Source: Duncaniella sp.
GTDB lineage: Bacteria > Bacteroidota > Bacteroidia > Bacteroidales > Muribaculaceae
Direction: 5' to 3'
NCBI GenBank assembly: GCA_022511285.1
Contig: JAFLRW010000011.1
Span: 1 to 20,155 of the forward strand
DNA length: 20,155 nt
The notes under the pieces were generated by a model. That model did no database searches. It saw only the letters and a list, made by a program, of their open reading frames with translations, and was not told the origin of the DNA. Shown in pieces: positions 13,780 through 20,155 of this stretch; position 1 is the stretch's first letter, and each line of letters starts with the position of its first letter. The translations under genes and the position numbers were made by a program.

Positions 13780-13823
13780 CCGGGGCTGACCGGTGACGCA
13801 ACCCTGCGCACTGTCAGCCCCGG
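13780..13823 (-). terminator. Long hairpin between the TPR and DUF1599 genes, terminator or attenuator
   Basis: Perfect 11-bp arms CCGGGGCTGAC (13780-13790) and GTCAGCCCCGG (13813-13823) enclose a second stem, GTG-A-CGCA pairing with TGCGCAC, with one bulged A and an ACCC loop. That is about 18 base pairs in total. On the minus strand the stem is followed by ACTTTTC, a short T-run, which suits a terminator for gyrA and the TPR gene. Because DUF1599 starts only 26 bases further on without a visible promoter, partial termination is also possible. The rest of 13755-13858 shows nothing else. Confidence 0.65.
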
Positions 13824-13858
13824 TGTTAAATCATAGTCGAGTCAAACGTCTCTCTGCA

Positions 13859-15085
13859 TTATAGCAAGAGAGTCTCAATGCGCTTGAGATTGTCGCCGTC
13901 GTTGAGATTATAATAGATGAGCTTGAGGTTGTTGAGGGCATTGCGCATATTCTCCTCATCAAGCTGATAAGCCTTTTCAAGATAAGAAGCAGCTTCCCTC
14001 AACATCGGATTGCGAGTCTCTGCGGCAAACTTGTTGTAGTCAGCCTGCGACATATCGTTAGTAGCCTCATCAAGGCGCTCGGCCTCCTGAAGAATGGCTG
14101 TGCCATAGCTGAAATTATACATTGCGCCTTCGGAATCAAGGTCAAGAGCTTTCTTGAAGAGCTCTTTTGACTTCTCCTTATCGTTCTGATCGTCATAGAG
14201 CACTCCGAGCAGATAATAATAGTTGGCATTGTTGGGATCAGCAGAGATAGCGTTCTGCAGAGTATTCATAGCTTTGTCATAATCCTTGGTTGAGATATAT
14301 GACTGGATGATGCGCTGCAGGAAGTCGGGCTTTGCAGAGCCAAAGCGGTCAAAGGCAATCTGAGAGTATTCCAGCTTTTTAGCCTCATCCTCCATCTGAT
14401 ATGCTACAGAGTAAGCGTAGTCATAGGCTGCCATATCATTGTAGCCGATAGCCATCATAGCCTCGAAAGCCTCGGCAGCCTCGGGAAGCATTTCGGCCTG
14501 CCATGCTGCAAGACCGCGATAATACTGCATCTGAGCGGCAGTGGAATCAGGAAGTGCCTTGGGTGCAAGAGTGCCAAGACGGGAATTTTCGGGAATGGCA
14601 AGGTAAGCCGAGAAAGCATCGTAAGCCTTGTTATACTCACGAGCATCCCAGAATGCAGAGCCAACTGCCATAAAGTCGTTCAAGTGTCCGGCTATCGCAC
14701 CTGCCACCTCTTTGGAGAGTTTGGTTTTAACCTTCCCCTTTGCATCAATCACGGTGTCTGTGGCAAGAGCCTGAAGGCCAAAATTGTAACCATCAAGCAG
14801 CAGATTTCCCATCTCTATGACATTGACATCTTTGCCGAGCTGCTGATTGAGCGAGATTTCATCGGCAAGTTTGAAAGCCTGTTTGCCGGGAATCCAATAT
14901 GTCTGAGAGCTGCTCATCGTTTCAGCATCGGTAAAGGCAGGTTTGAGAGTCTCTACCGCCTTCTGGAAGGCAGCATAAGTGTTGGCGCCCTTGACAGCCT
15001 TTTCAGCCTCTTTTACAAGGGTTACCTGAGCCGAGAGTGACATTGAGGCGATAAGCCCGAGGGTCACGACACAGATTTTTTTCAT
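13859..15085 (-). CDS. Exported tetratricopeptide-repeat protein
   Basis: This 408-residue protein begins with a signal peptide (MKKICVVTLGLIASMSLSA, cut before Q20), so it is predicted to be periplasmic. Helical repeats fill the rest. The clearest TPR units are at about 268-300 (YDKAMNTLQNAISADPNNAN) and 301-335 (KEKSKELFKKALDLDSEGAM), with degenerate ones at about 150-165 and 190-225, and a last helix pair near 380-408. The family is known in Bacteroidales as a conserved hypothetical downstream of gyrA; its partner is unknown. The gene starts 42 bp after gyrA with no promoter signal I can find, so the two are probably cotranscribed. The hairpin at 13780-13823 follows its stop. Confidence 0.88.
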   Translation of the reverse strand: MKKICVVTLGLIASMSLSAQVTLVKEAEKAVKGANTYAAFQKAVETLKPAFTDAETMSSSQTYWIPGKQAFKLADEISLNQQLGKDVNVIEMGNLLLDGYNFGLQALATDTVIDAKGKVKTKLSKEVAGAIAGHLNDFMAVGSAFWDAREYNKAYDAFSAYLAIPENSRLGTLAPKALPDSTAAQMQYYRGLAAWQAEMLPEAAEAFEAMMAIGYNDMAAYDYAYSVAYQMEDEAKKLEYSQIAFDRFGSAKPDFLQRIIQSYISTKDYDKAMNTLQNAISADPNNANYYYLLGVLYDDQNDKEKSKELFKKALDLDSEGAMYNFSYGTAILQEAERLDEATNDMSQADYNKFAAETRNPMLREAASYLEKAYQLDEENMRNALNNLKLIYYNLNDGDNLKRIETLLL

Positions 15086-15127
15086 AGCGATTTTGGTATT
15101 AGGATTTTATGATTTCAACTTTATTAC

Positions 15128-17740
15128 TTATTCATCATTGGCGTCAGAGGAATCGGAGTCGTCCATATCGTCATCTTCGATAATCTCTTCAGCATCATCA
15201 ATCTCCTCCAGGTCGGGCTGGTCCACCACATCGGGCTGCTCCTCCACGGCCTCGACAGTCTCTTCGGGGTCAGTATCCACACAGCACACTGATGCAATAG
15301 TGTCCTGGCGTTTATCAAGATTGATGATGCGCACACCCTGGGTGTTGCGACCTTGCAGCTTGATATCAGCTACGTGGATGCGGATAGTAATGCCACTCTT
15401 GTTGATGATTACAAGGTCGTTACCATCGTTGACACTCTTAATAGCCACGAGCGAGCCGGTCTTGTCGGTGATATTCATAGTGCGTACACCCTTTCCACCA
15501 CGACGAGTGATGCGGTACACCGGCACTTTTTCGCCGTCAATCTCGGTGTCGAGTTTAGTGCGTTTGCCATAGCCGCGCTCGCTGAGCACCATAATGTCAT
15601 TGCCCGAACCTTGAGGCATACAGATTAGACCAATCACCTCGTCATCAGGTCCGTCGAGCGACATACCTCGCACGCCGGCTGCTCCGCGACCCATTTCACG
15701 CACTTGTGACTCGTGGAAACGGATGGCACGTCCGTTACGGTTGGCCATAATGATTTCCGAGTTGCCGTCAGTCATCTCTACGGCCAACAACTCATCACCC
15801 TCTCGGATGATAATTGCGTTGACACCCCTGGCTCGCGGACGTGAATAAGCCTTGAGCAATGTCTTCTTTATCAAGCCGCGTTTGGTCGCAAAGACGAGAT
15901 TGTGAGTGGTCACAAACTCTTCGTCGCCGAGCGACTTAGTGCAGATAAATGCCTTGATGGCATCGTCCGGGTCAAGATTGAGCAGATTCTGGATGGCACG
16001 TCCCTTGGCGTTGCGCGCACCCTCGGGAATCTCATACACTTTGAGCCAGTAGCAGCGTCCTTTTTGAGTAAAGAAGAGCATATAGTTATGCATCGAGGCT
16101 GTGTAGATATGCTCTATGAAGTCCTCATCGCGTGTATCTGAGCCCTTGAAGCCCACACCACCGCGATTCTGTGCGCGGAACTCGCTGAGCTGAGTGCGCT
16201 TGATGTATCCGCGGTGAGAGATGGTGATAATCATATCATCATCCGCAAAGAAATCTTCGGCATCAAAATCACCTCCGCCCGTGAAGTTAATCTCCGTGCG
16301 ACGCTTATCTGAATATCGATCGCGCACCTCAATGAGCTCGGTCTTGATTACCTCACGGCAGACGCTGTCATCTGAGAGAATCAGCTCCAAGCGCGCTATC
16401 TCTCTCTCAATCTCCTCATATTCATTGCGGAGTTTGCTCTGCTCCAAGCCGGTGAGCTGACGAAGGCGCATTTCCACAATGGCTGCAGTCTGCGCATCGG
16501 TAAGCCCGAATCTCTCCTTGAGAGCCTCGCGAGCCGCTGCCGTGTCGGCCGCGCCACGGATTATCTTGATCACCTCGTCGATATTCTGAGAGGCGATAAT
16601 GAGACCTTCAAGTATGTGTGCTCTTTCACGAGCCTTGCGCAACTCGCAGTTGGTGCGACGAATCACCACCTCGTGGCGATGGTCAACGAACTCTTTGACG
16701 AGGTCGCGCAACGATAGTGTGCGCGGACGACCATTTACAAGAGCCACATTATTGACGCTGAACGACGACTGCAGTTGTGTCATCTTGTAGAGCTTGTTGA
16801 GCACCACTTCGGCATTGGCGTCTGTCTTCACCTTGATGACTATGCGCATACCTTTATAGTTACTCAAATCAGCAATATCAGCAATGCCGTCAATCTTCTT
16901 GTCGTTGACAAGATTGCCGATATATTCTACAAGCTCAGCCTTGTTGACATTATAAGGAATCTCGCTGATGACGATATTCTCGTGGTTGCCCTCCTGCTCA
17001 ATTTCAGCCTTTGCGCGAATCACCACTCGCCCTCTGCCCGTTTCGTAAGCTTCCTTGACTCCTGAATAGCCATAGATGATACCACCTGTGGGGAAGTCTG
17101 GAGCGGGAAGATACTTCATAAGACCTGCCACATCAATATCCGGATTGTCAATATAAGCCACACAGGCGTCAATTGACTCTCCCAAGTTGTGGGTGGGCAT
17201 ATTGGTGGCCATACCGACTGCAATACCTGACGCACCGTTGACAAGCAGATTGGGGAACCGTGTGGGGAGCACGCAAGGCTCAACACGTGAGTTGTCGTAG
17301 TTGGGTTGGAAATCTACAGTCTCCTTGTCGATATCAGCCAGCATTTCTTCGCCGAGACGAGCAAGGCGCACTTCCGTATAACGCATAGCCGCCGCACCGT
17401 CGCCGTCGACCGAGCCAAAGTTGCCGTGACCGTCAACAAGGCAGTAGCGCATCGCCCAGTCTTGAGCCAAACGCACCACCGTGCCATAAATTGAAGAATC
17501 GCCGTGCGGGTGATACTTACCCATTACCTCACCAACACAATTGGCCGACTTTTTATGAGGCTTATCGGAAGTATTACCCATCTCGTTCATACCGTAGAGC
17601 ACACGGCGATGAACAGGCTTCAAACCATCACGAACATCCGGAAGAGCACGCGAGACAATGACCGACATCGAATAGTCGATGTAGGCGCTTTTCATCTCGT
17701 TTCCTATATCAATCTTAATTATTCGGTCGTCTTGAACCAT
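15128..17740 (-). CDS. gyrA: DNA gyrase subunit A
   Basis: GyrA is the DNA-cleaving subunit of gyrase, which adds negative supercoils to DNA. I use the ATG at 17740 (MVQDDRIIKIDIGNEMKSAY), because the longer frame to 17842 runs through the promoter and its extra residues are unrelated. The 870 residues include the active-site tyrosine Y121 in AAMRYTEVRL, the quinolone-determining region HPHGDSSIYGTVVRLAQ (77-93), and a C-terminal beta-pinwheel of GyrA repeats. The gyrA box reads TRRGGKG in place of QRRGGKG, which still points to gyrase rather than topoisomerase IV. Residues from about 822 form a very acidic tail ending DDSDSSDANDE, a feature that tunes supercoiling in other gyrases. S82 (E. 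coli 83) is serine; G86 stands where E. coli has D87. The TPR gene follows. Confidence 0.97.
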   Translation of the reverse strand: MVQDDRIIKIDIGNEMKSAYIDYSMSVIVSRALPDVRDGLKPVHRRVLYGMNEMGNTSDKPHKKSANCVGEVMGKYHPHGDSSIYGTVVRLAQDWAMRYCLVDGHGNFGSVDGDGAAAMRYTEVRLARLGEEMLADIDKETVDFQPNYDNSRVEPCVLPTRFPNLLVNGASGIAVGMATNMPTHNLGESIDACVAYIDNPDIDVAGLMKYLPAPDFPTGGIIYGYSGVKEAYETGRGRVVIRAKAEIEQEGNHENIVISEIPYNVNKAELVEYIGNLVNDKKIDGIADIADLSNYKGMRIVIKVKTDANAEVVLNKLYKMTQLQSSFSVNNVALVNGRPRTLSLRDLVKEFVDHRHEVVIRRTNCELRKARERAHILEGLIIASQNIDEVIKIIRGAADTAAAREALKERFGLTDAQTAAIVEMRLRQLTGLEQSKLRNEYEEIEREIARLELILSDDSVCREVIKTELIEVRDRYSDKRRTEINFTGGGDFDAEDFFADDDMIITISHRGYIKRTQLSEFRAQNRGGVGFKGSDTRDEDFIEHIYTASMHNYMLFFTQKGRCYWLKVYEIPEGARNAKGRAIQNLLNLDPDDAIKAFICTKSLGDEEFVTTHNLVFATKRGLIKKTLLKAYSRPRARGVNAIIIREGDELLAVEMTDGNSEIIMANRNGRAIRFHESQVREMGRGAAGVRGMSLDGPDDEVIGLICMPQGSGNDIMVLSERGYGKRTKLDTEIDGEKVPVYRITRRGGKGVRTMNITDKTGSLVAIKSVNDGNDLVIINKSGITIRIHVADIKLQGRNTQGVRIINLDKRQDTIASVCCVDTDPEETVEAVEEQPDVVDQPDLEEIDDAEEIIEDDDMDDSDSSDANDE

Positions 17741-17813
17741 ATAAATATTTGAAATGTGAATATGATTGCGGACGTCCTGGAGAGCGTGGCGCGCCGCGGT
17801 ATAAAACTTCCCA

Positions 17814-17843
17814 CAAAGGTAATAATTTTTTCCCGTTCCCAAA
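17814..17843 (-). promoter_or_regulatory. gyrA promoter
   Basis: On the minus strand TTTG (17843-17840) and TACCTTTG (17821-17814) match the -33 and -7 elements, with an 18-bp spacer. Transcription would start near 17807, about 67 bases before the gyrA ATG at 17740. This also settles the gyrA start, since the longer reading frame begins upstream of the promoter. The leader contains a GC-rich segment around the palindrome GGCGCGCC (17788-17795). Confidence 0.75.
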
Positions 17844-17866
17844 TCACTCTGCGGGGATTTTATTGT

Positions 17867-17878
17867 TAATATATATTA
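17867..17878. promoter_or_regulatory. AT-rich palindrome between the gyrA and nfnA promoters
   Basis: TAATATATATTA is a perfect 12-bp palindrome lying between the two divergent -33 elements (17840-17843 and 17904-17906). It could be an operator or simply easily melted upstream DNA. Low-complexity AT sequence makes a chance match likely. Confidence 0.2.
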
Positions 17879-17903
17879 CATGTAGAGAAATTTATAAGGT
17901 GTG

Positions 17904-17934
17904 TTGCATAATTGGCTGTTAATAGTTACATTTG
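17904..17934 (+). promoter_or_regulatory. nfnAB promoter
   Basis: TTG (17904-17906) and TACATTTG (17927-17934) match the -33 and -7 elements with a 20-bp spacer. Transcription would start near 17941, leaving a leader of about 49 bases. That leader contains the hairpin GTCGGC-CTTTCT-GCCGAC (17946-17963). It is divergent from the gyrA promoter. Confidence 0.75.
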
Positions 17935-17945
17935 TGCGTTGATTT

Positions 17946-17963
17946 GTCGGCCTTTCTGCCGAC
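17946..17963 (+). promoter_or_regulatory. Leader hairpin of nfnA with an alternative pairing
   Basis: A perfect 6-bp stem, GTCGGC with GCCGAC around a CTTTCT loop, lies just after the predicted transcription start. An exclusive alternative pairs GGCCT (17949-17953) with AGGCC (17966-17970). A 5'-end stem could stabilise the messenger or form a switch; the sequence does not tell which. Confidence 0.4.
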
Positions 17964-17989
17964 TCAGGCCATAATGCTTCATCGGTCAA

Positions 17990-18784
17990 ATGAATAAGAT
18001 AGTCTCAAAAGAGCATTTTTCTGAAAATGTTGTTAAATTTGAGGTGGAGTCACCTCTGATAGCCCGAGCACGCAAACCGGGCCATTTCGTGATAGTTAGA
18101 ACCGGCGAAGGGGGCGAGAGAATCCCCCTCACCATAGCCGACGCTGACCCTGAACGCGGCACAATCACTCTTGTGGTACAAAGCGTCGGAGTTTCAACCT
18201 CCAAAATCAACGCCCTCGAGCCGGGCGACAGCTTCACCGACGTCGTGGGGCCTCTTGGTCAAGCCACTCATATTGAGAACGTGGGCACTGTAGTGTGCTG
18301 CGGAGGTGGTGTCGGAGTGGCTCCGCTTCTCCCTATCATCAAAGCTATGAAGCAGGCCGGCAATCGTGTGATTTCAATCTTAGCCGCCCGCACAGCCGAA
18401 CTGATTATCCTCGAAAAAGAGGTGGCAGAGTGGAGCGATGAGGTCATAGTGATGACCGACGACGGCTCCAAGGGCACCAAGGGCTTGGTGACGGCCGGAT
18501 TGGAAGATGTGATAACCCGCGAGAAAGTGAATCAGGTAGTGGCCATCGGACCGGCTGTAATGATGAAATTCGCAGCGCTGACCACTCAAAAATACGGCAT
18601 ACCGACAATTGTGTCGCTTAACACCATTATGGTTGACGGCACCGGAATGTGCGGAGCATGTCGTGTGACCGTTGCAGGCAAAACAAAATTCGTATGTATC
18701 GACGGGCCTGAATTTGACGCCCACAAAGTGGACTTCGACGAGATGATAATGCGACTGAAATCCTATAATACGCCTATAAGATGA
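17990..18784 (+). CDS. nfnA: NADH-dependent ferredoxin:NADP+ oxidoreductase, small subunit
   Basis: NfnA is the FAD and [2Fe-2S] subunit of NfnAB, a cytosolic electron-bifurcating transhydrogenase that couples NADH, NADPH and ferredoxin pools. The 264 residues follow the ferredoxin-reductase plan: FAD-binding RIPLTIADADPERGTI (44-59), GPLGQAT, the nucleotide loop CGGGVGVAPLLPI (104-116) and a C-terminal cluster motif, DGTGMCGACRVTVAG then FVCIDGPEFD. The cluster ligands are C221, C224 and C236, with D216 as the likely fourth, the three-Cys/one-Asp pattern I recall from NfnA; PyrK proteins have four cysteines. The nearest alternative, a dihydroorotate dehydrogenase electron-transfer subunit, is disfavoured because the next gene is an NfnB and no pyrD is present. 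It overlaps nfnB by ATGA. Confidence 0.92.
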   Translation: MNKIVSKEHFSENVVKFEVESPLIARARKPGHFVIVRTGEGGERIPLTIADADPERGTITLVVQSVGVSTSKINALEPGDSFTDVVGPLGQATHIENVGTVVCCGGGVGVAPLLPIIKAMKQAGNRVISILAARTAELIILEKEVAEWSDEVIVMTDDGSKGTKGLVTAGLEDVITREKVNQVVAIGPAVMMKFAALTTQKYGIPTIVSLNTIMVDGTGMCGACRVTVAGKTKFVCIDGPEFDAHKVDFDEMIMRLKSYNTPIR

Positions 18785-20155
18785 ACAGACCCGACACTAA
18801 CCGCAACGCCGAGTGGCGCGAGGAACTGCGAAAGAGCAAAAGTGTGAAAGAGCGCACCTCAACGCCGCGTGCCGAGATGCCTCAGCTTCCGGCAGAGTAT
18901 CGCGTGACGTGTAATGAGGAAGTGAACTGCGGCCTCTCTGCCGAGCAGGCCGTGGTGGAGGCCGGGCGCTGTTTAGACTGTCCCGACCCGCAGTGCATCC
19001 AAGGATGTCCTGTGCAGATTGAGATTCCCTCATTCATTAAAAATATCGAGAGGGGCAGATTTGGCGAAGCCGCCGCTGTGTTGCGCACCACCTCTGCCCT
19101 TCCGGCTGTGTGTGGCCGTGTCTGCCCACAAGAGAAGCAGTGCGAATCTCGCTGCATATACAATAAAATGGGGAAAGACCCCGTGGCCATAGGCTGGTTG
19201 GAGCGATTTGCGGCCGACTATGCCCGCACTCATTGCGAGGGAGCCGACGCTAATCCGCAGTCCGACAACGGGATTAAAATAGCGGTGGCGGGCTCAGGCC
19301 CCGCCGGACTCTCTTTTGCCGGACAGATGGCCAACTATGGCTACCGAGTGACTGTCTACGAGGCACTCCACGAGGTGGGCGGTGTGCTCATCTACGGCAT
19401 CCCTGAATTCCGGCTCCCCAATTCTATAGTAGAGGCTGAAATCAACAGTCTGCGCAAGGCCGGCGTGGAGTTTGTGAAAGACTGCATTATAGGCAAGACT
19501 CTTTCCTACTCCGATCTCAAGGAGATGGGCTATGAAGGAATCTTCGTAGCCTCGGGTGCCGGTCTGCCCCGCTTTATGGGAATCCCAGGGGAGAACAGCA
19601 TCGGCGTAATGTCGAGCAACGAGTATCTAACCCGCATCAATCTTATGCAGGCCGGACGTCCCGGCGAGGATACTCCCGTGCTCAAAGGGCGCAACGTTGC
19701 CGTGATTGGTGGCGGGAATACTGCGATGGACTCCGTGCGCACAGCGCTGCGTCAAGGAGCTGAACGGGCTATGATAGTGTATCGCCGTAGCGAAGCCGAG
19801 ATGCCGGCCCGCATAGAAGAGGTGGCCCACGCAAAAGAAGAAGGTGTAGAATTTATGACTCTCACCAACCCTATAGAGTATCTTGCCGACGAGGACGGAC
19901 GCGTCAAGGCTATGCGAGTGCAGCACATGGAGCTTGGCGAGGCCGACGAGTCGGGCCGACGCTCTCCGGTGCCTATTCCCGGCGCCATTGACGAGATTCC
20001 GGTAGATATGGTCATAGTGAGCATTGGCGTATCTCCTAACCCCCTAATTCCCAACGCCTTTACAAGCCTTGACGTGAGCCGCCACGGCACCATCGTGGTT
20101 GACGGCGATACGATGCGCTCATCTGTAGCCGACATCTTTGCCGGAGGCGATATAG
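18781..20155 (+). CDS. nfnB: NADPH-dependent ferredoxin oxidoreductase large subunit NfnB (GltD-like), 3'-truncated
   Basis: This is the large subunit of NfnAB, related to the small subunit of glutamate synthase (GltD) and often annotated as 'gltA/gltD'. The frame starts at the ATG overlapping the nfnA stop and is open for 458 codons to the window edge, so only the last few residues are missing. The N-terminal domain carries two [4Fe-4S] cysteine groups: CLDCPDPQCIQGCP (64-77) and CGRVCPQEKQCESRC (111-125). The FAD site is IAVAGSGPAGLSFAG (167-181), and the NADPH site is VAVIGGGNTAMDS (307-319) with the phosphate-binding YRRSEAEMPAR (334-344). The sequence stops inside the final FAD motif DIFAGGDI. 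Without a GltB partner here, NfnB is the better reading than glutamate synthase. Confidence 0.93.
   Translation, partial: MNRPDTNRNAEWREELRKSKSVKERTSTPRAEMPQLPAEYRVTCNEEVNCGLSAEQAVVEAGRCLDCPDPQCIQGCPVQIEIPSFIKNIERGRFGEAAAVLRTTSALPAVCGRVCPQEKQCESRCIYNKMGKDPVAIGWLERFAADYARTHCEGADANPQSDNGIKIAVAGSGPAGLSFAGQMANYGYRVTVYEALHEVGGVLIYGIPEFRLPNSIVEAEINSLRKAGVEFVKDCIIGKTLSYSDLKEMGYEGIFVASGAGLPRFMGIPGENSIGVMSSNEYLTRINLMQAGRPGEDTPVLKGRNVAVIGGGNTAMDSVRTALRQGAERAMIVYRRSEAEMPARIEEVAHAKEEGVEFMTLTNPIEYLADEDGRVKAMRVQHMELGEADESGRRSPVPIPGAIDEIPVDMVIVSIGVSPNPLIPNAFTSLDVSRHGTIVVDGDTMRSSVADIFAGGDI

Noticed and set aside
14684..15040. Plus-strand 118-codon reading frame
   Set aside because: Fully opposite the signal-peptide end of the TPR gene, which has clear repeats and a convincing start.
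15093..15572. Plus-strand 159-codon reading frame, serine-rich
   Set aside because: It lies opposite the 3' end of gyrA; its serine runs are the complement of the Asp/Glu-rich GyrA tail. No promoter or family resemblance.
17741..17842. Longer GyrA N-terminus starting at 17842
   Set aside because: The extension would be encoded by the gyrA promoter and leader, and known GyrA proteins start at the MVQDDRII-type sequence.
18781..20155. Glutamate synthase small subunit (GltD)
   Set aside because: Sequence is GltD-like, but the overlapping upstream partner is NfnA-like and no large glutamate synthase subunit is present.

Overview
This is an ordinary, densely coded chromosomal segment of a Bacteroidales bacterium. 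Base composition is moderate, roughly half G+C. I favour Muribaculaceae or a close relative, but the family cannot be fixed from one window. The order is supported by: a PorV outer-membrane protein of the type IX secretion system; the long, insertion-bearing form of IspG; a GyrA with an acidic tail; a DUF1599 gene followed by a DoxX/thioredoxin-like gene; A-rich or absent Shine-Dalgarno sequences; and Bacteroidota-type promoters (TTTG near -33, TAnnTTTG near -7).

Layout. (A) 1-2813, plus strand: 3' part of ispG, then ribD and a GNAT acetyltransferase, joined by ATGA stop/start overlaps. (B) 2819-4474, minus strand: an exported SGNH/GDSL hydrolase followed by cysK, convergent with block A with 5 bp between stops. 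(C) 4638-9149, plus strand: porV, ispF, a six-cluster NapH/NapG-like membrane ferredoxin, thyA and folA; the last four are chained by ATGA overlaps. (D) 9322-11953, plus strand: a small acidic protein, agmatine deiminase, N-carbamoylputrescine amidase and a two-TM membrane protein, overlapping or nearly touching. (E) 17740-11942, minus strand: gyrA, an exported TPR protein, a strong hairpin, DUF1599 and a DoxX-like membrane protein. (F) 17990 to the window end, plus strand, divergent from gyrA: nfnA and the 5' part of nfnB.

How the genes work together. IspG and IspF are separate steps of MEP isoprenoid synthesis. RibD makes a riboflavin precursor. ThyA and FolA form the dTMP/folate cycle. AguA and AguB convert agmatine to putrescine. 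NfnA and NfnB form a flavin-based NADH/NADPH/ferredoxin transhydrogenase. PorV delivers cargo at the outer membrane for type IX secretion.

No stretch longer than 300 bases lacks a gene. The largest gaps are 4475-4637, 9150-9321, 13755-13858 and 17741-17989, and all hold promoter or hairpin signals described below. I saw no tRNA, rRNA, CRISPR array, insertion sequence, prophage or defence system. The points most worth a second look are the NapH-NapG fusion with an internal twin-arginine segment, a duplicated promoter unit at 4481-4542, the long hairpin at 13780-13823, a hairpin inside the promoter spacer at 9255-9266, and several unusual domain details.
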